A stretch of DNA of 64,000 bases from Rhizoclosmatium globosum (Eukaryota > Chytridiomycota > Chytridiomycetes > Chytridiales > Chytriomycetaceae). Under the pieces are notes generated by a model. It was given only the letters and a program-made list of their open reading frames with translations, was not told the origin of the DNA and made no database searches. The position numbers and the translations under genes were made by a program. Location: NCBI GenBank assembly GCA_002104985.1, contig MCGO01000154.1, positions 1-64,000 on the forward strand. Direction: 5' to 3'. Position 1 is the stretch's first letter. Every line of letters begins with the position of its first letter. Shown here piece by piece: positions 46,045-56,830 of the stretch.

Positions 46045-47130
46045 ATGTCCCGCATCACCGCCGTGGCAGCAACCACCGCTGCTCTGGTCGTAGGCTACTA
46101 CACTCTCTTCAAACAACGCCGAACAGCCGATCACTTTGTCACAAACAAAGAACGACCACACAGAACTTCCACAATCCCATCCCACCTTGAACCAAAGCAC
46201 AATGCACCGTCAATCGACGTCATTCTCAAACAAGATATTCTAAGTGAAATCGCAGAACTGTTTGAGTGTACCCTCCTCTTATGGTGATATATACTCAAAA
46301 CATCACTCAGATTCAAACCAATCGCCCTTGCAACGATCCTCTCGCTTGAAATACTCAATCTATCGCACTCGCACCGGGTTCTTGGTGTCGAGAAGGTTGT
46401 CGTTGAAGCGAAAGATGTGACTGTGCAGCAGTTTGAGTTGGATGAGTGTCGGCTTGTTGCTGAAGATGGGTATCTTGATGCGGGCATTGAGAATGTGAAG
46501 GTTTTGATTGGTTCGTAATTTGTTTTTGTTTTTGTTTGGGAGGGGCTGACAGAAGCTTGGTTTTCTGAAATAGGAATGCAGGTTAAGGTGTGGAATGGAT
46601 CTAAATGGTACCCGCTTCTTGTCGAGGCTGATGTAACTGTTCATGCGAAAGTGTATTTGACGGCGGGTGTGGGCATTGGTGCGAAAGTTGAAGGTATGTA
46701 CTCGTTTATAATGGTTGTGTGCTTTACTTGACAACTATACCCAGATCCCATCGCAGTGACTATAAGTACATTTCGAATTGACGTGCAAGTCCCACAAGAT
46801 ATCCTCCAACTCACGCTCGACCTCCTCGAAAACACAATCAAACAAACACTCACAAGTTCAATTCAACGTGTCATGAAGCGATCACTGGAGGATTTCTTGG
46901 ATAGCGCTTTGTTGAGGGATTGGGGTCATAAAGGAAGTGTAAAGAGAGTCGGGTATTCGTTGAAGGTGCAGTTTCTTGGGAATCCTGTTGTGAGTCGGAG
47001 TGAAGGTGTCAGGCTTGTTGTTGGTGTTGATGCGGAATATTCTGTTGATGAGTCGGCGGGGAAAGATAGGAGTAAGACTATTCGGAATGAGACTGGTAAA
47101 AGATGGGAGTTGGGGACTGTTGTCGAATAG
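46045..47130 (+). CDS. TULIP/BPI-like protein, paralogue D (membrane-anchored, diverged)
   Basis: Exons 46045-46259, 46311-46510, 46574-46693, 46745-47130. N-terminal helix AVAATTAALVVGYYTL, basic linker, then IDVILKQDILSEIAEL as in B and C, followed by a diverged beta half (LGVEKVVVEAKDVTVQQF) and a recognisable helical half (LTLDLLENTIKQTLTSS, FLDSALLRDWGHKGSVKRVGY). It has one extra intron in the middle, and its first intron starts GTTTGA, a weak donor. Last member of the array. Confidence 0.62.
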
Positions 47131-47415
47131 AATATTGGTTCATTTAGAATGTATTCTACCCCGTGCTTAACAAATTATTCCACTATTTGTTCCTGTTTAC
47201 TGTTATGGAGCTGGAGAAAAGGTTCTGAATCATAATCTGGAAAATTTCTTAATGAGTTGTTGACTTTGATTGGGGTTGTTGAACAATGGTAATGAAAAAA
47301 TACAACAAGAAAATGACGCGAGGAACGACGACATACGATTGGACAAGTGCACAATGAAACAGAATTTGGGATTTAAAAGTTGCGAAATCAGTTTACTTGA
47401 TAAGCTTCAACGAAA
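47131..47415. other. Promoter region duplicated upstream of the next two genes
   Basis: The stretch 47220-47415 is similar to 48350-48554: shared text includes TTGATTGGGG, GAACAATGGTAATGAAAAA and AAATGACGCGAGGAAC. The duplication thus covers promoter plus the first two exons of the Cys-rich gene. Confidence 0.65.
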
Positions 47416-48230
47416 ATGCTTGTTATTCTTGCGCTTATACTGCCCATCCGGGCTGACACTGTAATCTGTGCGCCAGGGAATTACAGCACACCAGTAAGAC
47501 AATCAAGTATTCTCTACTGTTCCTTAATCCAAATAATAGATTGGTTGCCAAACATGTAGGGAGGGTACCTTCTGCGATGGAAAGATACCGTACCCTCAAA
47601 CTTGCCCTTTTGGAGTCACTACCCCCGATAAAGGAGCAACAAATGCAACTGCCTGTTCTCTGTGTGCCAATGGCTTTGTGAAGAATGAAAACCCAGGTCT
47701 AAACGAATCAATTTGTCGTGGCATCAATCAAAGTAAATGTCAACCAGGAAATTATTCTATGGTATTTAGACTCATGATTTTACCGACGTCGAACTCCAAA
47801 ACTTTGACGCGAAAATCGACGTAAGCCTTGGAAAACACCTTCTCGACCACGCGCTCGACCTCATTGAAAACACTCTCCGTGGAACACTCCAAAACCAACT
47901 CAACCAGACCTTTGAAACCAGTTTAGAACAGGGAATGGATTCGGCGTTGGCGAGGAACTGGGACTTTGTTGGTTCAGTTTCTAGAGTTAGTTATGTTCTT
48001 GGAGTTGAGTTTTTGGAGGATCCTGTTGTGAGTCAGAGTGAAGGGATTTGCTTTGTGTTGGGGATTGATGCGCAGTTTACTGTTTCGGAAAAGAAGGTTG
48101 AGGAGGCTGGTACTACAGAGACTGGGAAGAAGGATGCTGATGAAATTGTTGTTGCCACAGCAGCGTAAATTTCCTTCGATTTTTAAAAATGTGTTTGATA
48201 TAGAATCTCATAAAAGAATATTAGCTATAT
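47416..48230 (+). pseudogene. Chimeric pseudogene: Cys-rich surface gene start fused to TULIP-like last exon
   Basis: 47416-47762 copies the signal peptide exon and first Cys-rich module of the gene at 48555 (MLVILALILPIRADT, then CREGTFCDG and CSLCANGFVKNENPG). At 47784 the text switches to a copy of the last exon and 3' end of TULIP-like paralogue B (43225 to about 43672), differing at only a few bases. No splice acceptor is visible before the inserted exon, and reading through reaches a stop within about 20 codons, so a fused protein looks impossible. Confidence 0.75.
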
Positions 48231-48554
48231 AAGTGCTATTAGTTATTCCACGATAAACAATAGTAAACAGCGAAAATCGTACCTGAATTTCATACGGCGT
48301 GGTTCAGTCAGCCTTACAAAGACATATAAGACTGACCTTTGTTTGGAATTGGAAAAAAGGTTATGCATCTTAATCTGGAAAATCTCTCAGTGAGCTTTAG
48401 AATTTGATTGGGGTCGTTGAACAATGGTAATGAAAAATGACAAAAGCAAAATGACGCGAGGAACAACGAAATGCGATTGGGTGAGTCTTTAATGAAACAA
48501 AATTCGGTGTTGAAAAGTTGTTCGTTAGATTAGCTAATAAGTGAACGACATACT

Positions 48555-51500
48555 ATGCTCTTCGTTCTCGCGCTCATACTGCCTATCCGTGCTGATACTG
48601 GAAACTGTGCGCCAGGCTCTTTCAGTTATCAAGTTCGATGTCTTCATATCTTGCACTTCTGAGAAGTCTTTCTAACTCTTTTCTAATAGGGCAGTTGTCA
48701 ACCATGTCCCAAGGGTGCCTTCTGTGATGGAATTATACCAAATCCTCAAGGTTGCACCTCTTATGGAGTCGTTACCAACATTACAGGAGCGACTAATGCA
48801 AGTGAATGTACTACATGTGCCGATGGCTTTGTCAAGAATGAAAACCCAGGTCCGAACGAATCAATTTGTCGTGGCATCAATCAAAGTAAATGTCAACCAG
48901 GAAATTATTCTATGGTATAAAGACTCACGTTTTTATTATTTTTTTCTATATATATTTTGTATGACGTTTGTCTTTTGGTTGATAGGACAATGCATCGTGT
49001 ATGTCATGTCCTCCTAATACCTTCTGTTCTGGAGGATATGCTATGCCTATAACCTGTCCAGATCAAAAAGTTGCCAACCCTGGAGCGGCTAGTGCTTCGC
49101 AATGCCTTGCAATTGACCCATCGGCAAAATGTGCACCAGGCACGTACGGAACTGCTGTAAGCTGATTATGGAATTATGTTTTTTATTGATAGTTTGAACA
49201 CCAAAAATAGCCTGCTTGTCAAGCCTGTCCTACGGGCTCTTATTGTGATGGAACTGGTCAATATCCGATGCAATGTCCGACTGGTTCTACTACATTAAAC
49301 AGCTCTTCCACGAATGCGTCTGCTTGTAGTATTTGCGCGGCAGGGTTTATCAAAAATGAGAAGCCTGGACCAGGCGAGACGGCATGTCGTGGAACAAATC
49401 AAGTCAAGTGCGCGCCAGGAAATTTCTCAACGGTAATTGCTTACATACGTATGTTGATGGGGTTTTTAAACTTTTCGCTCGTATAGCCTTATTCGCCTTG
49501 CTCAACTTGCCAGCCAAACGCCTTCTGCTTGGGAGGGTTTGCTCTTCCGCAAAATTGCCCTGTTCCATCAGTTTCTCTTAGTGGTGCCGCAAGTGTCTCT
49601 GATTGCTTTGTACGAAAAACCTGTGATAAAGGACAATACAGCACTGTAAGGATGTTTATATTGACTTTAATGGCTAGTATTAAGTGAAAAATATTTAGCC
49701 TGATTGCAAGCCATGTCCATTAGGATATTATTGTAATGGAAGTGGATCATCAATCATGTGCCCTTACGGAAGTAACACGACAAACGTTGGGGCCCAAGAC
49801 TCAAGCGAATGTAATGCTTGTGGAAACGGATTTGTTTCAGTGCAAGACTCGCTTGGATCTTTCTGTAAAAGCAATCTTCAAACCAGCTGTGTCGTTGGAA
49901 CATATTCCCAACAGATTGTGCGTTTTTGCATACTGAGAAATAGAATTAATGATATTATATAGGGCCCAAATACATACTCGTGCGTGCCATGTCCTCCTAT
50001 GGCTTATTGCCCCGGCGGATACAGGTCTGCTGCAATCTGCCAGGGAGGACCTTGTAAAACTACTTGCGCTCCAGGTCAAGTCGCCACGGTAATTTCAATA
50101 AGCCCGTCCGTTGTTGATCTTCATCTTATGTTTGAACTTTTATTAGGAAAAAGGATGCCTTCCATGTCCAAAGGGATACTTTTGCCTAGGAACCACAAGT
50201 TCACAACCGTGTCAGTTGGGATATAGTACACCTGGTGAAGGCAGCAAAGCGTCTACTGACTGTACAGCATGTGCTGACGGATTCATGCTTGTGGACAACA
50301 AATGTATTCCCATAACTCAAACTAGCTGTGATCCTGGGTCATTTTATGCAAGTTCTATTTTTTTTGGATTATCTCAATTATGCTGATAGTCTTTTAGTTT
50401 CAAGGTTCATGTGCACCATGTACTGCTAAATATTACTGTCCGGGCGGTTACACGGATCCTCAATCATGTCCTTCTCCTAAAATTGCTGAAATCGGTGCGA
50501 CTAGTGATAAGGGATGCTTCACACCAACTGCGTGTCCAGTTGGTCAGTATGACGATCATGTAAGAGTATAACAGAGGATAAGGATGTGGGGTACCAATAT
50601 GATTAATTAAGAAAACTGGATGTGTTCCATGTCCAATCGGATACGCCTGTATCGGTGGTCCAAGCAGTTTGACTTCATGCTCCATGCCATATACTACCAA
50701 AGTTGCTGGTAGCTCTATCTGTAACGACTGTAGAGATGGATTCAAGGCTGTTACTAATCCTGGCTCAACTGCTATTGTATGCACGCCTCTTCCATGTTCC
50801 ACTTTGAATTTTTCTTTGGTAACGTGATATTGTGGAATCTTTTCCTTCATCTTTGCGGTTGTTTTAATATCTCCCTCCATTTTTTCAATTGTATAGAATT
50901 GTTCAGTGGATGCTCTTGCGACGTTGACTCCAAGTGTTGTTGCTGCCAAATCCAATTTCACTGGTGATTCGACTGTGCTTGTTCAAAGTTTGGCGAGCTC
51001 CATCGACGCATCGGCTGGAACAGTGGATGTGAAGCAAGCTGTGACGAATTCAGCATACTTTACCGTTACTCCTGGAGCACTTGTGGCTATTCCTTCCCTG
51101 TCGCAGCCACCAACATACCTCAATCCAACTTCAGCTGTTCAAGTCTCCTTCGCTTCCTCGAAATTTAAGGTAGTTACTGATTTTAAAAACCCCACCATGT
51201 TAAACTTTTGGAAACAGTTCGGAACTCCAGACCAGAATTCAGGAACTGACTTCAAACTAACCCTTTCTCTTGGCGTCATTTCGTTTACATATTCGACCAA
51301 GAACGTTTCTACACTCGCGTATTCATTTTTCTTGGCGAATGATTGCAGCAAGGCGTTGTTTGCAATTACAAGTGGTTCCACGACACTCACATCGCTCCTG
51401 TTCCCAGTTACTATTGTTGATCCCACGGATCCAAGCGTTCAGATTTGTTTCAATACTCCAGTCCGTGTTGGTTCTCGTTCCTTGTCAAAGAGAGCCTTGG

Positions 51501-51916
51501 ATGCAACACAGATTATTCAAGTTGTGGCTCCAGTGAATACTGTTACGTCTTCGTCTACAACAGTTGTTGTCAGCACGACGGTTATTTCTACTGCTACGTC
51601 AATTAATTCCGGATCGTCTTCAACTGTAACAACTGATTCCGTTACGACCTCTGCTGCATCTACCACTGTTGCTGATGGAGGTTCCGCCACAGTTTCTTCG
51701 TCTTCGTCTTCGACGAGCACTGCGGTCTCTGTAGGTTCTACTGGAAGTGGAAGTGGAACAGGAAGCGGCTCTGGAAGTGGTTCTGGAGGTGGAAGTGGGA
51801 CTGGTAATGGTTCTGGAACAGGTAGTGGATCTGGAATTCTTGCGTCAGATGCCATGGCTTCTGCAGCCATTTCATTCATTGAAGCTTTGATTCCTGCTGC
51901 AGCCTTCCTTGTTTAA
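48555..51916 (+). CDS. Large modular Cys-rich surface protein with S/T and Gly-Ser stalk
   Basis: Signal peptide MLFVLALILPIRAD, then about ten Cys-rich modules (CxPCPxGxFCxG ... CxxCxxGF ... CxPG), like the ephrin-receptor-like GCC2/GCC3 repeats of protist and fungal surface proteins. Each exon holds one module and all introns are phase 0. One intron, starting at 50345-50350, appears to use a GC donor (GCAAGT). The last exon (from about 50897) encodes a roughly 200-residue domain of unknown fold, a Ser/Thr/Val-rich stretch, a (GS)n/(GT)n linker near 51745-51835 and a short hydrophobic C-terminus, possibly a GPI signal. Likely an adhesin or wall-linked receptor. Confidence 0.82.
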
Positions 51917-52178
51917 GTTTTCATTCCGTTTATTCTTCATCCACTGCTTATTCTAATGCTCCCCTCTCATTCCTTTTTGCGTTGCTGCTCATTAAAAATC
52001 ACTAGTTTTTAGTTTGCATTTTTCAATGACTTAGGGCTCAATTTTTTATGTCGATCTCGTTATACATGTATCAACATTAGTTAGTCATCCTTTCTGATGA
52101 CTTCAACTGCCCCACACTATCTGACAAGTCCCCAATCATAATGATATTTTTATTTCGCGCCATCACATTGAAACAAGA
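51917..52178. other. Intergenic region (convergent 3' ends)
   Basis: About 260 bp between convergent gene ends. No feature seen. Confidence 0.5.
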
Positions 52179-53624
52179 TCACTTTTTGGCATCAAAGAAT
52201 TCCTTAGCGCCGCTTTCTTCATACTGCTTCTTGATGGCATCAACAATAGCATCCACACCATCACCCTTTTTGAGTGATGCCAAGACAATCGGGCCCTCTC
52301 CACGCATCTTTTTCGCATTTGATTCAAGAACTTTGAGGCTGACACCACAGTGTGGAGCCAAATCTGTCTTGTTGATGACGAGAAGGTCGGCCTGGGTAAC
52401 ACCCTTTCCTCCCTTGAGTGGGCACTGAGCACCTGCAGCGGTATCAATAATAAAGATTGTGAAGTCGGAGAGGTTGCGGTCAAAGTTGGCTGCGTAGAGT
52501 TAATTAAAAAGATACATCACTTTAACAAGCAAGAAACACATACCACCCAAGTTGTCTCCGGCAGCCTCAAAAATGACAATATTACACGAATACTTTTGAG
52601 AAATAGCCTCCCCCACAGTGAAATTATCCTCCACATCTTCATCAATCGCAACTCTCGACCAAATCCCCGTCGTCAATCCTTTCACTCTTTCCTTCTCCAA
52701 CACACCATCATCAATCAAAGACTGCGCGTCCAGAGTCGTGTACAAGTCGTTGATGATGACTGAGAGTGAGTATTGAGTGCGAAGGGCTTTGCAGAGGGCA
52801 GCGACGAGGGTTGTCTTTCCGCAGCCGACTGGACCTGCGATACCGATTGAGAAACCTTTTGAAGCAAAGGAGCGGCCTTCTTCGGCGGTGTAAGGAAGGA
52901 CGCGGGTTTCGTAGGTGCCTAGTTAGTGGGAAACGAGTTGAATAAAACTGAGCACTTTTAGTATGACTGTGTAGATATTAAATTAACCTGGTTCATCCTT
53001 TGGTTCTTCGTGTGCGTGACCGTGGCCGCCGTGGCCTCCGTGGGAAGGTTCGTCGTGGGAACCGTGGAAGTTAATTCCGTCGTGCGAGTGTTGGCCTGGC
53101 GCTGGTTCTGAGTGGGAGCCGTGGAAGTTCTGGTTGGATTTGGGATGGTTTAACGAGGGTATTTTGGTGGTGAAAGGGGTAACTAACAACGCCATCGTGT
53201 GAGTGCAATCCGTGACCATGGCCTTGTTGCTGTTGTTCTTGTTGTTGTTGCTGGGCAAGTTGCTGTTGCTGCATCATTCGCATCAGCATTTGCATTTGCT
53301 GTTGCGTCATTTGAGGTTGCTGAGGCTGTTGGTCGTGCGATCCGTGGAAGTTGATGCCTGTCAACGTGCATTAATAAGGGCATTATTAATTAGAATGAGT
53401 AGTTGACAGGTACCATCGTGGGAGTGCTGCCCTGGTGCTGGCTGAGGAGCTGCGTGAGACCCGTGGAAGTTGACACCTTGGGTGGGTGGTTGTTAACATG
53501 TGTTTAAAACAGCAATCAAAGTACCATCGTGTGAGTGCATTCCTGGTTCTGGCGCATTTTGAGGACGGTAAGAAGCTGCGTGCGAAGAGAAGGGAACTTC
53601 TTGCGTTGGTTGCTTGGGTGGCAT
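52179..53624 (-). CDS. ureG: UreG-like nickel-insertion GTPase with long His-rich N-terminus
   Basis: Start ATG 53624. The first 150 or so residues are repeats of HSHDG-(V/I)NFHGSH (four of each half), with a Gln-rich stretch and HGGHGGHGHAHEE; three introns fall at the same DG|V/I point. The GTPase follows: P-loop GPVGCGKTT, NDLYTTLDAQSLI, EAAGDNLG, DFTIFIIDTAAG and NKTD. UreG delivers nickel to urease; His-rich extensions store metal. The normal CPH metal-binding motif (TGGCPH) is here TGIWSR, so nickel transfer may be altered. Stop at 52179. Confidence 0.88.
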
Positions 53625-53706
53625 TGTGTTGAGATGGAAAAATAAATGAACAGTCTTACTTGTTCTACTTGTTCTAACGCAAAAGTCAATGTGAAAAATG
53701 GGGTTA
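53625..53706. other. Promoter-proximal region of the UreG-like gene
   Basis: Short upstream stretch with repeated TTGTTCTA. It ends at the MITE border only 80 bp from the start codon, so the MITE may affect this promoter. Confidence 0.35.
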
Positions 53707-54338
53707 CAGCTGTTTGCAAAACTAATGAGCCACCCCCAACTTTTGAAGGTGGAAAAGTGATGCAATTATGATGCAAAACAGATGAATAAAGCCTCATCTC
53801 CTAATGCAAAAGTGATGCAATTCTGTGTAAAAAATAACGGGCTTTGGCCTACGTGACACTCTATCTCTTTGGCCATGTGTGATACATGTGACATTTGTGA
53901 TATGTGAACGGGGGAACGGGTTCCTTTCGGGTGCTCAACTCACTCAAATCTGAACTTACAATCTAAACACTTTCAATTATACAGAGCAATATGCACCAAC
54001 AGACAGCATATTTAGAGGGACTGCTTTAAGAACAAGATCGGGTATTTTTTAACTGATGAATGAGCCTTGACGACTCAATATTTCACTCTTTCACTTGAAC
54101 AATCATATAAAAAATGTTTGAATGAGTAAAAATCGTAGTTGAGAGTTGTTGAGTTGAGGTAACACTCAGATGAATCGCACGTGTATCGCACACTGCCAAA
54201 GCAGCAGGATGTCACGTGCACTAAGTGCCTGCTTTCTTTTTCACAAATCGAGGCTTTATTCATCTGTTTTGCATCATAATTGCATCACTTTTCCAACTTC
54301 AAAAGTTGGGGGTGGCTCATTAGTTTTGCAAACAGCTG
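53707..54338. mobile_element. 632-bp MITE with about 90-bp inverted ends
   Basis: Arms 53707-53796 and about 54249-54338 are reverse complements with one mismatch that I found. Ends read CAGCTGTTTGCAAAAC and TA stands on both sides (53705-53706, 54339-54340). The interior has no convincing frame. The layout fits a TA-target MITE; the transposase source is unknown and its ends differ from the 2,104-bp elements. Confidence 0.8.
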
Positions 54339-54460
54339 TAAATCGAAATCATAGTTGTTTTGCTTTGTCTGGAAAAGAATGTTCCCAATCCAACTACAAC
54401 GCTGCTTGACGTTCACTGTCCCATCAATTCTCTCTGTTACTAACGCAATTAACCAACATT

Positions 54461-54601
54461 AATGTTGTACAATCTGGATGATAACCCTGAGGAGCTTCTT
54501 AAAATCCTTTCGCGCATATGCTCCGTCGACGGAAAGAATCCGACTTCTGTCAGAATCAAAACAGATAAGAATAAAAACGTTCGTTCTGATTCAACATTAT
54601 G
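54461..54601 (+). CDS. 46-codon frame, possible gene fragment
   Basis: ATG 54461 to TGA 54601, starting MLYNLDDNPEELLKILSRI. The start looks like a helical protein, but nothing follows it. Could be the remnant of a gene or chance. Confidence 0.2.
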
Positions 54602-55405
54602 AGTCTTCCACCATCGCAAAAATTGGCTGTGGAGATCTAGTTAGACATTGGCACTGAAGCTTGGTGTCAGTTCGAAACCAATTCTGGCTACGTCGTAGGT
54701 TGGTATTTTTCACAGCCCCATATCAGATTGATAAAAGAAAATTGCGGAAAATTGGAGATCCGAACAAGAAGAGCGGTCCATGTTAAGCTTGTACTTTATT
54801 GTACTCTGGCCCAAGATTGGCACTAAAAATCAAATCTGGCCAACAAGTGGGATCAAAGCCAAACAATCCTAATTGGTAAAATAATATAAAATCTGGGAGA
54901 AAGAAGTAAGCTGACAAAAGGTGTTACTTTCTTGCTATTTTTGTTTCATGCAGTAGAGTTTGGTACATTAATCAAACAGAGAAAGTTGTACGTGGCTTGT
55001 CAAACAAACACAACAGACTGATCTGAGCTAGCTTAACTCAGAAGAGCAGGATTAGCTTCTGTGAACAAACTGAGTCTAGATATTTAATAGAACTATGCTG
55101 GATTTGGAATTGATTTGCAGAATGAATGGAAAACACACTGATAAACCAACTCAGCTTTAGAAGCTCTTTTATGATATTCTTGATATGAAGTAAACAATGC
55201 AAAGTGATGGATATATTGTGGCTCGCAAAAGGGAAACAAATAGAAACAGAGAAAAGAAACGAAAAGAAAATGATGGACAGTAGTACTTGTGCCAACACAC
55301 ACAAAAAATCAACCCTGTTTTAGCTTTTAAGTCATGTTTAGGACTTGTCAACTGTTGTTTGCATTGCCAAGCAGACTTGAGGAAACTCATGTGGGTTGCG
55401 GGTAT

Positions 55406-55674
55406 CTAGAGGACAAAGAAAACCATTAAGTGGATATACCTTATTGAGAACCTTAAAGACAAAGGTTTTGTAATAGTGTGGCATGCAATACAAGACCTAA
55501 CATAAGTAACAGATTCAGCCAAAGGACAAATGACGCACTAGAGGTCAAAGAAAAACCATTAAGTGGATATACCTTATTGAGAACCTTAAAGACAAAGGTT
55601 TTGTAATGGTGCGGCATGCAATACAAGACCTAACATAAGTAACAGATTCAGCAAAAGGACAAATGGCGCACTAG
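55406..55674. repeat. Tandem repeat, two copies of about 132 bp
   Basis: Copies start CTAGAGG at 55406 and 55538 and share nearly all bases (for example CATTAAGTGGATATACC and CATGCAATACAAGACC). A few substitutions separate them. Confidence 0.85.
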
Positions 55675-55924
55675 TTACCTCTATCCAGCGTAAAATAGGA
55701 AACTTGAGTTTCTCACCTCTTATACATGCAGGACCAGAGAGAGATTTAAGGATATGTGATTAAATTGTTGGCCCACGACTTTCACTTGGTGTAAAAATAG
55801 TAAATCCAATTTGAGGAAATTGGGAGGCGCGTGGTGGACTGGAATAGTTCTCTCTTTCTTCTACTGTGTTTTTTGCCTTTTTTCACCCCAAAACTACCTC
55901 TCCTCGCGCCCCCTCTCTCTCCTT

Positions 55925-56220
55925 GCTCAGTCCAGCATCAGCGATTCCTGTCCACCACCCCCTAACTCCTCTTCATTGCTGAAGGGGTAATCTACCAACG
56001 AAGGGGTGGTGGACTTGAGGTTGTTGTTGGTGTGTCTGCAGCTCCCGCCCACCCTCTCTTCTCGCTCAGTCCAGCATCAGCGATTCCTGTCCACCACCCC
56101 CTAACTCCTCTTCATTGCTGAAGGGGTAATCTACCAACGAAGGGGTGGTGGACTTGAGGTTGTTGTTGGTGTGTCTGCAGCTCCCGCGCACCCTCTCTCT
56201 CTCTCCTTGCTCAGTCAAGG
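55925..56220. repeat. Tandem repeat, 139-bp unit with internal hairpin
   Basis: Units start GCTCAGTCCAGC at 55925 and 56064, with a partial third start at 56209. Each unit holds the inverted pair GTCCACCACCCC ... GGGGTGGTGGAC about 40 nt apart, so each can form a hairpin. Confidence 0.85.
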
Positions 56221-56389
56221 TTACAGCAACCCTTGCCCAGACCAGTGTTGTATTTTAATTATAACGTGCGCTCCTTGTGAAGGGATCAGAGTGTAGGTGT
56301 CTCTGGCCAAGGGGCTTCAGTACACGGACTGGAGCCCTAGGGTGACGACCCTGGCTGTTTCACGCTCCACCCGATTCTGAGGGGCGCGC

Positions 56390-56452
56390 GTCTTGAATGA
56401 GCTCCCCTTGCATCGAATGAACTCCCCTTGAATTGAATGATCTCCCCTTGAC
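56390..56452. repeat. Short direct repeat, three copies of about 21 bp
   Basis: Three successive copies of GAATGANCTCCCCTTG separated by five or six variable bases. No coding role seen. Confidence 0.7.
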
Positions 56453-56624
56453 CGAGAACCCCCTGTTATAAGTGTAAGAGCATATTTTATTGATTACGCA
56501 TCCTAATTTTCTTATTCTTTCTGTAGCTGCCTGTCATGACCACGTATGTTACAGGTAAAGTAGATGAGTAGATATTTCTGATAAATTCTGGTTTTGTATT
56601 TGTTGTGATCAAAAAGAGACTAGT

Positions 56625-56703
56625 GGACAGCAGGGCACGAGGTTCGAACCTGCACCATCTGAATGACAAGTCCACATGTTCTACCATATGAACTAGCAAC
56701 CAT
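56625..56703 (-). other. tRNA-like sequence (tRNA relic or SINE head)
   Basis: The minus strand contains an A-box-like TAGTTCATATGG and a B-box GGTTCGAACCT about 45 nt apart, with a possible seven-base anticodon loop CTTGTCA. T-stem and acceptor pairing are poor, so it is not a clean tRNA. It may be a tRNA pseudogene or the head of a tRNA-derived SINE. Confidence 0.4.
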
Positions 56704-56715
56704 GAAATGTGTAAC

Positions 56716-56830
56716 AGAATATGCTCCAATTCCGCTTCCGGCTCCTTCGGAATCTACCGGCTCTTATCTTCCAATTTCAAATTGACAACACCAAATTTAT
56801 CTCCGCAATCCGACCCTATTCCCTATCAAA
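56716..56830. repeat. Dispersed repeat, second copy of 18.4-18.6 kb sequence
   Basis: AATATGCTCCAATTC, CGGCTCCTTCGGAATCT, ATTTCAAATTGACAACA and CGCAATCCGACCCTATTCCC all recur in the same order at 18428-18640, with a deletion here. In both places a tRNA or tRNA-like sequence lies shortly upstream on the minus strand. Confidence 0.75.

Noticed and set aside
55406..56220. CRISPR-like array
   Set aside because: Units are long, contiguous tandem repeats without unique spacers, and the genome is eukaryotic.
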